From Kitasatospora sp. NA04385 (GTDB taxonomy: Bacteria > Actinomycetota > Actinomycetes > Streptomycetales > Streptomycetaceae), in the NCBI RefSeq assembly GCF_013364235.1, contig NZ_CP054919.1:411276-475275 (forward strand): a stretch of DNA of 64,000 bases. The letters are read 5' to 3'. The position numbers were made by a program, and so were the translations under genes. Positions 8,286-21,637 of the stretch are shown one piece after another (position 1 is the stretch's first letter; every line of letters begins with the position of its first letter). The notes below the pieces were generated by a model. It ran no database searches. It saw nothing but the letters and a program-made list of their open reading frames with translations, and had not been told where the DNA came from.

Positions 8286-11200
8286 GTGGCGCGGAAGCGG
8301 GCGCGGGGCGTGTTCGGCGCCGATCCGGTGGTGGGCGCCGACCTGGCGCGGGTCGACTGGGCGGCGACGCCGCTGGGCGATCCGGCGCGGTGGCCGCAGA
8401 GCCTGCGCTCGGCGGTGGACCTGATGCTGTCCTCGCGGTTCTCGATGTGGCTGGCCTGGGGTCCGGAGCTGACCTTCCTGTGCAACGGCGCGTACCGCCG
8501 GGACACGCTGGGCGGCAAGTACCCGTGGGCGCTGGGCCGCCCGTTCCGCGAGGTGTGGGCGGAGGTCTGGGACGACGCCCGTCCGCGCATCGAGCACGTG
8601 CTGGCCGAGGGCGAGGCGACCTGGGACGAGGCGCTGCTGCTGTGGCTGCGGCGCTCCGGGTACACCGAGGAGAGCTACCACACCTTCTCCTACAGCCCGC
8701 TGCGCGACGAGGCCGACGAGGTGGTCGGCGTGCTGTGCGTGGTCAGCGAGGACACCCAGCGCGTGGTCGCGGAGCGCCGGATGGCGACGCTGCGCGACCT
8801 GGGCTCCACCCCGGGGACGGTGCGCACCGAGGAGGAGTTCCTCGCCTTCGCCGCCGGGCAGCTCGCCCGCAACCCGTACGACCTGCCCTTCACCCTGGCG
8901 TACCTGTTCGAGGAGGGGGGCGGCGCCCGGCTGGCCGCCTCCTCCGGGATGCCCGCCGGGCACCCGGCCGCGCCCGCCCTGACCGGCCCGGACGGGTCGG
9001 GTCCGTGGCCGGTCGACGCCGCCCGCCGGGGCGGGGCGTCGACGGTGCCGCTGGCGGACGGCCCGTTCGCCGACCTGCCGTGCGGGGCGTGGCAGGAGCC
9101 GCCCCGGGAGGCCCGGGTGGTGCCGCTGGGCGGTGAGGGCGGCGGCGGGCCGAGCGGCTTCCTGGTGGTCGGCCTCAACCGCTACCGCCCGCCGGACGAC
9201 GCCCACCTGGGCTTCGTCGACCTGGTGGCGGACCGGCTGGCGGCGGGCGTCTCCAGTGCCCGCAGCCACGAGGCGCAGCAGCGGCGGGCCGAGCAGCTGG
9301 CCGAGCTGGACCGGGCGAAGACCGCGTTCTTCTCCAACATCAGCCACGAGTTCCGCACCCCGCTGACGCTGATCGCGGGCCCGGCCGAGGCCCTGCGGCA
9401 GCGGCTGGCGGACGCCGGGCCGGAGGCCGGGGGCCTGGCCGCCGATCCGGACGTCCGCGAGGACGTGGAGACCGTCCGGCGCAACGCGCTGCGGCTGGAG
9501 CGGCTGGTCAACACGCTGCTGGACTTCTCCCGGATCGAGGCGGGCCGGATGCGGGCCCGCCCGGAGCCGGTCGACCTGGCGCGGGTGACGGCCGGGCTGG
9601 CCTCGGTGTTCCGCTCGGCGGTGCAGCGCGCCGGGCTGGTCCTGGAGGTCGACTGCGCGCCGCTCGGCGCCCCGGTCCTGGTGGACCCGGGCCTGTGGGA
9701 GAAGGTGGTCTTCAACCTGCTCGGCAACGCCCTGAAGTTCACCTTCGAGGGCACGATCCGGGTGCGGGTGCGCGAGCGGGACGGGCGGGCCCTGGTGAGC
9801 GTGGCGGACACCGGGGTGGGCGTCCCCGCCGCCGAGCTGCCGCACCTGTTCGACCGCTTCCACCGGGTCGAGGGCGGCCGGGCGCGTTCGCACGAGGGCA
9901 GCGGCATCGGCCTGGCGCTGGTCAAGGAGCTGGTCGACCTGCACGGCGGGACGATCACCGCGGACTCCGAGCCGGACCGCGGCAGCACCTTCACCGTCAG
10001 CCTGCCGCTGGCCCCGGCGGCCGTCCTCCCGGCGGCGCCGGCCGACCGCGCGCCGGAGGCCGGTGCCGGGGCGGCCGCCGCCGAGCCGTTCTTCCAGGAG
10101 GCCGCCCGCTGGGAGCCGGCCGACGCGCCGGACGCCGGGGCGGCGGTGCAGCCCGCCGAGGGCGGCGCGCACGTCCTGGTCGTCGACGACAACGCCGACA
10201 TGCGCGACTACCTGACCCGGGTCCTGGGCGGCGCGGGCCACCGGGTCACCGCGGTGGGCGACGGCGACCGGGCGCTGGCCGCCGTCCGCTCGGCCGCCCC
10301 CGACCTGGTGATCAGCGACGTGATGATGCCCGGCACGGACGGCCTGCAACTCGTCGCGGCGCTGCGCGCCGACCCGCGCACGGCCGTCCTGCCGGTGCTG
10401 CTGCTGTCGGCGCGGGCCGGCCGGGACGACGCCCTCGACGGCTTCGAGTCGGGGGCGGACGACTACCTGGTCAAGCCCTTCGCCGCGGCCGACCTGCTGG
10501 CCCGGGTGCGCGCGGCGCTGCGGCTGGCCCGGCTGCGCGAGCAGCACACCCGGTGGAGCGAGGGGCTGGTCGACTCGCTCCAGGACGCCTTCTTCGTCTG
10601 CGACGAGGACGGCGCGATCGTCCAGGTCAACGCGGCCTTCGCCGACGTGCTCGGGTACGGCCCCGAGGGGCTGCCCTACCGTCCGCCGCACCCGTGGTGG
10701 GCGGACGGGGTCGGCGACCCGGACGCCCGGCAGCAGTCCGCCGACGCCCTGGCCGGGGCGATGACGGGCGACCGCAGCAGCGCCACCGTCCCCGCCGTCC
10801 ACCGGGACGGCCACCGGATCTGGACGCACTCCACCTTCAACCGCGTCCCGGACCCGGTGACCGGGCGCACCGTCACCGTCGGCACCTTCCGCGACGTGAC
10901 GGCCGAGTACTACGCCGTCCAGCGGGAGAGCGCGCTGGCCGCGCTGGCCGACTGCCTGGCCCGGGCCGGCGACGCCGAGGAGGCGCTGGCCCGCGCCCTG
11001 GAGGAGCTGCGCGGGCTGTGGCGGGCCCGCCGGGTGGTGGCGGCCCGCTTCGAGCACGCGGGCGCCGCGCCCCGGCTGACCACCGCCGGCGACGGCTCCG
11101 AACTGTCGGAGGAGGCCCGGCGCCACCTGGCGGAGCTGGCCGTCTCGCCCGTCCTCACCCCGGCGGCGGGCCCGGCCGGCACCGGCGTCCGGATGGAGCA

Positions 11201-12305
11201 CCCCGGCGGGCCGCTGGTGCTGGCGGTCGAGCTGGGCGAGCACCGGCCCTTCACCGGGGAGGACGAGCTGCTGCTCGCCCTGCTGGGCGGTCGGCTCGCG
11301 CAGGGGCTGGCCCGGCTCCGGCGGATCGACCAGCAGCGCGAGACCGCCCTCGCCCTCCAGCGCGCCCTGCTGGGCCCGGACCGGCTGCCGGCGGACTTCG
11401 CGGTCCGCTACGAGCCGGCCACCCCGCCGCTGGAGGTCGGCGGCGACTGGTACGACACCGTGCCGCTGCCGGACGGCCGGACCGGCATCATCGTCGGCGA
11501 CTGCGTCGGGCGCGGCCTGAGCGCGGCCAGCGTGATGGGCCAGCTGCGCAGCGCCTGCCGGGCCCTGCTGCTGCAGGACCAGAGCCCGGCCCGGACGCTG
11601 GCCGCGCTGGACGCGTTCGCCGCGACCGTTCCGGGCGCGGTCTGCACCACCGTCTTCTGCGGCGTCCTCGACCCGGCCACCGGCGAGCTGCGCTACTCCA
11701 GCGCCGGGCACCCGCCGGGCGTGCTGGTCCGGGGCGACGGCGGCACCGTGCTGCTCGAAGGGGGCCGCTCGCTGCCGCTGGCGGTCCGCACCGGCCGGCC
11801 GCGGCCCGAGGCCCGGGTGGTCCTGCCGGGCCGCTCCACGCTGCTGCTCTACACGGACGGGCTGGTCGAGCGGCGGCGGGCCGGCCTGTCCGAGGGCATC
11901 GCGGCGGCGGCCGACGCGGTGGTGGCGGGCGCGCACCTGCCGGTCACCGGGCTCGCCGACCACGTGACGGGGCTGCTGCGCCCGGCCGACGGCTACGAGG
12001 ACGACGTGGCCGTGCTGCTCTACCGGCACCCGGGCCGCCTGGAGCTGCCGCTGCCCGCCCGCCCGGAGGGGTTGCCGGCCGCCCGGGAGGCGCTGTCGGC
12101 CTGGCTCGCGGAGTGCGGCGTCCCGGAGGCCGCGGCCCGGTCGGCGGCGGCGGCCGGCGGGGAGGCGTTCGCCGGGGCCCTCGCCGGGGCCCCGGGCGGC
12201 ACCCTGCGGCTGTCCGCGGCGGCCACCGCGGACCTGCTGCGCGTCGCCGTGGCGCCCGCCGACGGCGGCGAGCCGGTGGCGGTCGAGGCCGCGCTCCCCG
12301 GCTGA
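8286..12305 (+). CDS. Hybrid histidine kinase fused to response-regulator, PAS and SpoIIE phosphatase
   Basis: 1339-residue cytoplasmic protein. In order: N-terminal PAS/GAF-like sensor (1-330); HisKA with His354 in SHEFRTPL; HATPase with NLLGNALKFT (about 478), DTGVGVP and GSGIGLALVKEL; REC with VVDDNADMRD, Asp678 in SDVMMPGTDG and KPF; PAS (about 760-870); GAF-like (880-1010); PP2C of SpoIIE type (VGGDWYD at about 1050, VGDCVGRG, SAGHPPGV, YTDGLVE, DDVAVLL); and a short GHKL-like tail. GTG 8286 follows ggaggaagggag. It joins phosphorelay logic to partner switching in one chain. No membrane segment is visible. The signal is unknown. Confidence 0.9.
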   Translation: MARKRARGVFGADPVVGADLARVDWAATPLGDPARWPQSLRSAVDLMLSSRFSMWLAWGPELTFLCNGAYRRDTLGGKYPWALGRPFREVWAEVWDDARPRIEHVLAEGEATWDEALLLWLRRSGYTEESYHTFSYSPLRDEADEVVGVLCVVSEDTQRVVAERRMATLRDLGSTPGTVRTEEEFLAFAAGQLARNPYDLPFTLAYLFEEGGGARLAASSGMPAGHPAAPALTGPDGSGPWPVDAARRGGASTVPLADGPFADLPCGAWQEPPREARVVPLGGEGGGGPSGFLVVGLNRYRPPDDAHLGFVDLVADRLAAGVSSARSHEAQQRRAEQLAELDRAKTAFFSNISHEFRTPLTLIAGPAEALRQRLADAGPEAGGLAADPDVREDVETVRRNALRLERLVNTLLDFSRIEAGRMRARPEPVDLARVTAGLASVFRSAVQRAGLVLEVDCAPLGAPVLVDPGLWEKVVFNLLGNALKFTFEGTIRVRVRERDGRALVSVADTGVGVPAAELPHLFDRFHRVEGGRARSHEGSGIGLALVKELVDLHGGTITADSEPDRGSTFTVSLPLAPAAVLPAAPADRAPEAGAGAAAAEPFFQEAARWEPADAPDAGAAVQPAEGGAHVLVVDDNADMRDYLTRVLGGAGHRVTAVGDGDRALAAVRSAAPDLVISDVMMPGTDGLQLVAALRADPRTAVLPVLLLSARAGRDDALDGFESGADDYLVKPFAAADLLARVRAALRLARLREQHTRWSEGLVDSLQDAFFVCDEDGAIVQVNAAFADVLGYGPEGLPYRPPHPWWADGVGDPDARQQSADALAGAMTGDRSSATVPAVHRDGHRIWTHSTFNRVPDPVTGRTVTVGTFRDVTAEYYAVQRESALAALADCLARAGDAEEALARALEELRGLWRARRVVAARFEHAGAAPRLTTAGDGSELSEEARRHLAELAVSPVLTPAAGPAGTGVRMEHPGGPLVLAVELGEHRPFTGEDELLLALLGGRLAQGLARLRRIDQQRETALALQRALLGPDRLPADFAVRYEPATPPLEVGGDWYDTVPLPDGRTGIIVGDCVGRGLSAASVMGQLRSACRALLLQDQSPARTLAALDAFAATVPGAVCTTVFCGVLDPATGELRYSSAGHPPGVLVRGDGGTVLLEGGRSLPLAVRTGRPRPEARVVLPGRSTLLLYTDGLVERRRAGLSEGIAAAADAVVAGAHLPVTGLADHVTGLLRPADGYEDDVAVLLYRHPGRLELPLPARPEGLPAAREALSAWLAECGVPEAAARSAAAAGGEAFAGALAGAPGGTLRLSAAATADLLRVAVAPADGGEPVAVEAALPG

Positions 12306-12398
12306 GGCCGCGCTCGCCGGTCGAGGCCGCGCTCCCCGGCTGAGGCCACGCTCCCCGGCCAAGGGCGCGCTCCCCGGTCGAGGGCGCGCTCCCCGGCC
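12285..12398 (+). repeat. 19-bp minisatellite, six copies, spanning a stop codon
   Basis: Six head-to-tail units of about gaggccgcgctccccggct at 12285, 12304, 12323, 12342, 12361 and 12380, plus a partial seventh. The first unit contains the last codons and the TGA (12303-12305) of the hybrid kinase-phosphatase gene. Units differ at a few positions, mostly in the last 4 bp. Because 19 is not a multiple of 3, copy changes leave the protein end alone only because the stop is in unit one. Confidence 0.9.
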
Positions 12399-12470
12399 GA
12401 GGGCGCGGAAGCTCCGTCCGCGACCTGCTCCGAACTGGGGGTTTCCCGCCGTTCGCGCGGCTGGGGTAGC

Positions 12471-12492
12471 CTCGCCCGGGGCCCCGGGCGAG
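12471..12492. promoter_or_regulatory. 22-bp perfect palindrome upstream of HAMP kinase
   Basis: A perfect inverted repeat of 11 bp per arm (ctcgcccgggg and its complement, no spacer), 89 bp before the kinase start and just after a -10-like TAGCCT (12467-12472). If that box is used, transcription would begin inside the palindrome. Possible operator or leader hairpin; role not established. Confidence 0.45.
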
Positions 12493-12580
12493 ATGCGTCC
12501 GCACTGTTCACCCGGGTGGCCCGTGCGCTTGATCGGTTGCCCCTCCGAACGGCGGGGCACTCTAGGAGGCTGAGCTTTCG

Positions 12581-16855
<4,275 letters not shown>

Positions 16856-16907
16856 CCGCCCGCCGCCCCGCCGCCGTCCGTCCCCGCCCACCGCAGGAGT
16901 CCCCACC

Positions 16908-19379
16908 GTGCACCAGTCCCGGGAGCCGCACACCGGCCAGGAGCTGTCGATCCCGTCGGCCTCCCCGGTCCCGTCCGGGCTGATCGGCGCCCAGCGGCCC
17001 GCCGCCGACGGGCCCGGGGGCGCGATCGGGCCGGCCGGCCGGATCGGGCCGGACGGCGCGGTGGTCGGCGGCCCGCTGGGGCGGCTGGCCGGGGCGGTGG
17101 ACCAGCTGCGCCGGCAGCTCGACGAGGCGCAGGCGCACGCCGCGGGCCGCTCGGTGGTGGAGATGGCGGTCGGCATCCTGGTGGAGCGGCTGCGCTGCGG
17201 GCCGACCGAGGCCGCCAAGCAGCTGCACCTGCTGGCGGAGCAGGCCGGCTCCACCCCGCTGGAGCTCGCCGCCGGGCTGGTCAACCAGGCCGCCGCGGAC
17301 AAGATCTCCGAGGCCGCCCAGGACTTCGTGGCGCGCGCCGCGGGCCCGGCGGACCAGGGCGTGGGCGTCCGGCTGCGCAACACCGAGGCGGACGCGCTGA
17401 GCGGCACCGACGCGGCGGCGGCGGCCCGCGCGATGCTGGAGCATGAGCTGCGCCCGCTGGGCGCGGTCGCGGTGGCGATCTGGGCAGCCCGCCCCGACCT
17501 GTCGCTGGCGCTGGCGGGCAGCGCGGGCTTCACCGACGCGGAGGCCCGGCGGTGGCGGCACGTGCCGCCGGGGGTGGTCACCGCGGCCCGCCGGGCCCTG
17601 GACGAGCGCGCGACGGTGGCGTACCGCACGCTGGCCGACGCGGCCGTCCCGTCGATCGGCCAGCACGAGACGGGCGGCGGGCGGATCGCCGTCCCGGCCG
17701 GGGTCGGCGGCCGGCTGATCGGCGTCCTGGAGGTGTGCTGGCGCGAGGAGCTGCCGGAGCGGTCGCAGTCGTTGCAGCGGCAGTTCGAGGCGCTGGCCGG
17801 GCTGTGCGCGGCCACCCTGGAGACCTGGGCGGAGGCCCCGGACGAGGCCCCGGCGACCGGGCGGCTGGACGAGCTGGCCCGGCTGGTCGACGGGCTGCTC
17901 GACCCGTGCATGGTGCTGGAGCCGGCCGACGACGCCTTCCCGCCGCGCTTCGTGATCCGGCACGCCAACCCGGCGTTCGTGGACTTCGCGGGCCGCCCGA
18001 CCGCCGCCCTGGTCGGCGCGCCGCTGCTGGAGGCGTACCCGCTGGCCGCGCAGGAGGGCGGCCTGCTGGGCGCCGTGGAGGACGTCCACGCCACCGGGGC
18101 GCCGTTCCGGGACCCGCGGATGCGGCTGGCCGCCCTGGTGGACGGGGTGCTGCTGACCGCGGACGCGTACGTCTCGGTCAGCCGGCACGGCAGCCACGTG
18201 ACGGTGCTGTGGCGGCTGACCGACAACACCCCGAAGATCGCGCGCCTGCTGCACCACGCGCAGCGGCTGGGCCGGATCGGCGGCTTCGAGGAGGACCTGG
18301 ACTCCCGCCAGGTGGTCTGGAACGACACCCTGTTCGAGCTGTACGGCCTGCCCGGCACCGCGCAGCCGATCCCGCTGGACCGGCTGGCCGAGCACGCCCA
18401 CCCGGACGACCGCGAGGCCGTCGACCGCTTCCTGCGCACCCTGCTGCACCACCGCCGCCCGGCGTCCACGGCCTTCCGCCTCCAGCGCGCGGACGGCGTG
18501 ACCCGGCACATCCGGGTGGTGGCCGAGCCGGTCCACGACGTCTCCGAGCGGCTCAGCGCCGTCCGCGGCGCCTACCAGGACATCTCCGCGCAGCACTGGA
18601 CCGAGGTCGCCCTGGCGGCCACCCGCGACCAGCTGGTGCAGACCGAGCAGCAGGTCGCCGAACGGCACCGGCTGGTCCGGCAGTTGCAGCACGCGATCAT
18701 GCCGCCCAGCGCCGGTCCGCGGACGCTGAACAACCTGGACGTCGCGGTGCGCTACCGCCCCGCCGAGAAGGACCACCTGGTCGGCGGGGACTGGTACGAC
18801 GCGCTGCCGCTGCCGTCCGGGCAGGTCCTGGTGTGCGTCGGCGACGTCGCCGGGCACGGCATCGAGGCCGCCACCGGGATGGTCGCGCTGCGCAACGCGC
18901 TGCGCGGCCTCGCCGCCACCGGGGCCGGCCCGGCCCAGCTGCTGTCCTGGCTCAACAGCGTGACGCACCACCTGACCGACAACGTCACCGCCACCGCGGT
19001 CTGCGGCCTGTACGACCCGGAGCACCGCCGGCTGCGCTGGGCCCGAGCCGGCCACCTCCCGCCCGTCCTGCTGCGCGGCGGGAGCGCCGAGTGCCTGCCG
19101 CAGGTGGACGGCATCCTGCTGGGCGTGATCGGCCAGGCCGACTACCAGGAGGACGAGATCGCGCTGCACCCGGGCGACCGGATCGTGATGTACACCGACG
19201 GCCTGATCGAGCGCCGCGACCAGGGCCTGCACGCCTCGCTGGCCAATCTGGTGTCCCTCTCCGAGGCCGCCCGCTACGAGGGCGCCACCGCCCTCGACGC
19301 CCACCTGGACCACCTGCTGCGCTTCAGCGGGGCCGACACCGACGACGACACCTGCCTGGTCGGCATCGAGGTGCGGTAG
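16908..19379 (+). CDS. ANTAR-GAF-PAS-SpoIIE phosphatase
   Basis: 823 residues. A Gly/Pro-rich N-terminus is followed by an ANTAR-like helical domain (81-130, VEMAVGILVERL, EAAKQLHLLAEQ), a GAF-like domain (140-300), two PAS-like domains (320-560) and a PP2C phosphatase (about 590-823: VGGDWYDALPLP, VGDVAGHGIEAA, RAGHLPPVLL, YTDGLIERRD, DDDTCLVG). ANTAR domains bind RNA hairpins in antiterminators, so their presence on a phosphatase is notable. GTG 16908 follows aggag by 8 nt and lies 52 bp after the HAMP kinase stop, suggesting a shared transcript. Confidence 0.88.
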   Translation: MHQSREPHTGQELSIPSASPVPSGLIGAQRPAADGPGGAIGPAGRIGPDGAVVGGPLGRLAGAVDQLRRQLDEAQAHAAGRSVVEMAVGILVERLRCGPTEAAKQLHLLAEQAGSTPLELAAGLVNQAAADKISEAAQDFVARAAGPADQGVGVRLRNTEADALSGTDAAAAARAMLEHELRPLGAVAVAIWAARPDLSLALAGSAGFTDAEARRWRHVPPGVVTAARRALDERATVAYRTLADAAVPSIGQHETGGGRIAVPAGVGGRLIGVLEVCWREELPERSQSLQRQFEALAGLCAATLETWAEAPDEAPATGRLDELARLVDGLLDPCMVLEPADDAFPPRFVIRHANPAFVDFAGRPTAALVGAPLLEAYPLAAQEGGLLGAVEDVHATGAPFRDPRMRLAALVDGVLLTADAYVSVSRHGSHVTVLWRLTDNTPKIARLLHHAQRLGRIGGFEEDLDSRQVVWNDTLFELYGLPGTAQPIPLDRLAEHAHPDDREAVDRFLRTLLHHRRPASTAFRLQRADGVTRHIRVVAEPVHDVSERLSAVRGAYQDISAQHWTEVALAATRDQLVQTEQQVAERHRLVRQLQHAIMPPSAGPRTLNNLDVAVRYRPAEKDHLVGGDWYDALPLPSGQVLVCVGDVAGHGIEAATGMVALRNALRGLAATGAGPAQLLSWLNSVTHHLTDNVTATAVCGLYDPEHRRLRWARAGHLPPVLLRGGSAECLPQVDGILLGVIGQADYQEDEIALHPGDRIVMYTDGLIERRDQGLHASLANLVSLSEAARYEGATALDAHLDHLLRFSGADTDDDTCLVGIEVR

Positions 19380-19460
19380 CCGGGGCGGACGCCCCGGCCG
19401 CAGGTGTGCGGATCGGGGCGGCTGGGCAAGCGCGGGCGGACGACGCCCGAGGAGGCCCGG

Positions 19461-21086
19461 ATGGCGGACGCGATCGTGATCGGATCAGGCCCCAACGGCC
19501 TGGTGGCGGCCAACCTGCTCGCCGACGCGGGCTGGCACGTCCTCGTGCTGGAGGCGCAGCCCGCCCCGGGCGGCGCGGTGCGCAGCGACCGGGGCGTGGA
19601 CCCGCGGTTCGTCTCCGACCTGTTCAGCTCCTTCCACCCGCTGGCCGTCGCCTCGCCGGCGATCCGCGGGCTGGGGCTGGACGGGTTCGGGCTGCGCTGG
19701 AGCCACGCCCCGGCGGTGCTGGCCCACCCGCTCCCGGACGGCCGCTGCGCGAGCCTGTACCGCGACCGGGACGGGGCGCCGGACGCGCAGCGGCTGGAGC
19801 GGATGTTCGGCGCGCCCGACGCCCGGGCCTGGCAGCGCCTGGCGGATCGCTGGGACGCCTTGGAGCCGCACCTGGTGAACGCCCTGCTCACCCCGTTCCC
19901 GCCGGTGCGGGCGGGGGCGGCGATCGCGGCCCGGCTGCGCCTCGCCGGGCTGGTCGACCTGGCGCGCTTCCTGGCGCTGCCGGTGCGGCGGCTGGCCGAG
20001 GAGGAGTTCGAGGGCGACGCGCCGGGGCTGCTGCTGGCCGGCTGCGCGCTGCACGCGGACCTGCTGCCGGAGGCGGCGGGCAGCGGCGCGTTCGGGTGGC
20101 TGATGGCGATGCTGGGGCGCCGGTACGGCTGGCCGGTGCCGGTCGGCGGGGCGTCCGCGCTGACCGGCGCGCTGGTGCGCCGGTTGGAGTCCCGGGGCGG
20201 GGAGGTGCACTGCGGGCAGCCGGTGCGGGAGGTGCTGGTCCGGGGCGGGACGGCGCTCGGGGTGCGCACCGCGGACGGCTGCCGCCACCGGGCCCGGCGG
20301 GCGGTGCTGGCGGACACCGCCGCGACCGCGCTGTACGGCGGCCTGGTCGGCTGGGAGCACCTGCCCGGGGGGCTGCGCCGGGACATGGACCGCTTCCACT
20401 GGGACTTCGGCACCGTCAAGGTCGACTGGGCGCTGCGCGGGCCCGTCCCCTGGTCGGCGCCCGCCGCCGCCGGGGCCGGCACCGTGCACCTGGGCGCCGA
20501 CCTGGACGAGCTCGGCGACTACGCCCACCAGGTGCTCACCGGGCGGCTGCCGGCCCGGCCGTTCGCCCTGTTCGGCCAGATGACGGTGGCCGACCCGAGC
20601 CGCTCCCCCGCCGGCACCGAGGCGGCCTGGGCCTACACGCACGTCCCGCAGCGCGTCCGGGCCGACCTCGGGCCGGACGGCATCACCGGCCGGTGGGACG
20701 AGCGGGAGGGCGAGGCGATGGCCGACCGGATCGAGCGGCAGGTGGAGCGGTTCGCGCCCGGCTTCCGCGCGCTGGTCGCCGCCCGCCGGATACTCACCCC
20801 GCCGGTGCTGCGCGGGCTGGACGACAACCTGGTCGGCGGCGCCCTGAACGGCGGCACCGCGGCCCCGCACCAGCAGCTGTTCCTGCGCCCCTCCCCCGGC
20901 ACGGCGGGGCCGCGCACGCCGGTCGCCCGGCTCTACCTGGCCTCCGCCGCCGCCCACCCGGGCGGCGGCGTGCACGGGGCGTGCGGCGCCAACGCGGCCC
21001 GGGCCGCCCTGAACGCCCACCGCCGCTCGCCGGGCAGGTTCCTGCCCGCGGGCGGCTCGACCTCCCGGCGCGGGCCGGACCGCTGA
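19461..21086 (+). CDS. Phytoene-dehydrogenase-like NAD(P)/FAD oxidoreductase
   Basis: 541 residues starting directly with the dinucleotide-binding motif AIVIGSGPNGLVAANLLA and the FAD ribose acid in VLEAQPAPGGA. The C-terminus has GGGVHGACGANAARAAL, the second FAD-contact helix of the CrtI-like family. ATG 19461 follows aggagg (19450-19455), 5-nt spacing. It is 27 bp upstream of an SRPBCC gene in the same direction, so the two likely form an operon. No carotenoid genes are nearby; substrate unknown. Confidence 0.88.
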   Translation: MADAIVIGSGPNGLVAANLLADAGWHVLVLEAQPAPGGAVRSDRGVDPRFVSDLFSSFHPLAVASPAIRGLGLDGFGLRWSHAPAVLAHPLPDGRCASLYRDRDGAPDAQRLERMFGAPDARAWQRLADRWDALEPHLVNALLTPFPPVRAGAAIAARLRLAGLVDLARFLALPVRRLAEEEFEGDAPGLLLAGCALHADLLPEAAGSGAFGWLMAMLGRRYGWPVPVGGASALTGALVRRLESRGGEVHCGQPVREVLVRGGTALGVRTADGCRHRARRAVLADTAATALYGGLVGWEHLPGGLRRDMDRFHWDFGTVKVDWALRGPVPWSAPAAAGAGTVHLGADLDELGDYAHQVLTGRLPARPFALFGQMTVADPSRSPAGTEAAWAYTHVPQRVRADLGPDGITGRWDEREGEAMADRIERQVERFAPGFRALVAARRILTPPVLRGLDDNLVGGALNGGTAAPHQQLFLRPSPGTAGPRTPVARLYLASAAAHPGGGVHGACGANAARAALNAHRRSPGRFLPAGGSTSRRGPDR

Positions 21087-21113
21087 CCCGCCCCTCCCGA
21101 AGGGAACGGACCC

Positions 21114-21626
21114 ATGGCACAGCGCCAACGCCTGATCGACTCCCCGCCCGAGCGGGTCTGGGACGTCCTGGCGGACGCCCGGAGCTACGCGCAGTGGGTG
21201 GTCGGCACCCAGGACGTCCTGGACGCGGACGAGCACTGGCCCGAGGTCGGGGCCCGGCTCAGGTTCCGGGTCGGCCTCGGGCCGGCCGTGCTGGAGGACA
21301 CCTGCGTGGTGCGGATCTGCGAACCCGGCCGCCGCCTCGAACTGGAGGCCCGGGCCGACCCGTTCGGCACCGCCCGGATCGCCTTCTCGCTCGTCCCGTG
21401 GGGCGGCCACACCCTGCTGCTGCTCGACGAGCACCCGCTGCGCGGGCTCGGGGCGCGGCTGGAGAACCCGCTGACCGAGCTGGTCCTGCACCTGCGCAAC
21501 CGCCGCCTGCTGGCCAACCTGGCCCGCAACGTCGCCCGCTCCTCCGGCGGTGATTCCGCCGGTGGTGATTCCGCCGGTGGTGATTCCGCCGGTGCCTCCG
21601 CCGACCCGGCCGGCGCGCGCGGGTAG
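21114..21626 (+). CDS. SRPBCC family protein
   Basis: 170 residues with the START/polyketide-cyclase-like pattern: LIDSPPERVWDVLADARSY at the N-terminus, YAQWVVGTQD, and alternating beta strands that form a lipid- or polyketide-binding cavity. The C-terminus ends in a GGDSA repeat. Probably co-transcribed with the upstream FAD oxidoreductase, so it may bind or process the same hydrophobic substrate (inference). Its stop lies in a short hairpin shared with the convergent reductase. Confidence 0.85.
   Translation: MAQRQRLIDSPPERVWDVLADARSYAQWVVGTQDVLDADEHWPEVGARLRFRVGLGPAVLEDTCVVRICEPGRRLELEARADPFGTARIAFSLVPWGGHTLLLLDEHPLRGLGARLENPLTELVLHLRNRRLLANLARNVARSSGGDSAGGDSAGGDSAGASADPAGARG
21556..21600 (+). 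repeat. 15-bp tandem repeat at SRPBCC 3' end
   Basis: Three units of tccgccggtggtgat, the last imperfect, preceded by a 12-bp partial unit. They encode the GGDSA repeats of the C-terminal tail. Confidence 0.8.
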
Positions 21627-21637
21627 CGCCCGCTACC
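21622..21637. terminator. Short hairpin holding both convergent stop codons
   Basis: GGTAGCG and CGCTACC with a 2-nt spacer. The TAG of the SRPBCC gene and the TAG of the convergent reductase each lie in one arm. Short for a terminator, so only a candidate. Confidence 0.35.

Noticed and set aside
12285..12398. Possible CRISPR array
   Set aside because: Units are 19 bp, directly adjacent and without spacers; a minisatellite.
8151..12560. 1469-codon minus-strand open frame
   Set aside because: Low-complexity Arg/Gly/Pro/Gln-rich shadow of the hybrid kinase-phosphatase; long antisense frames are expected at this GC content.
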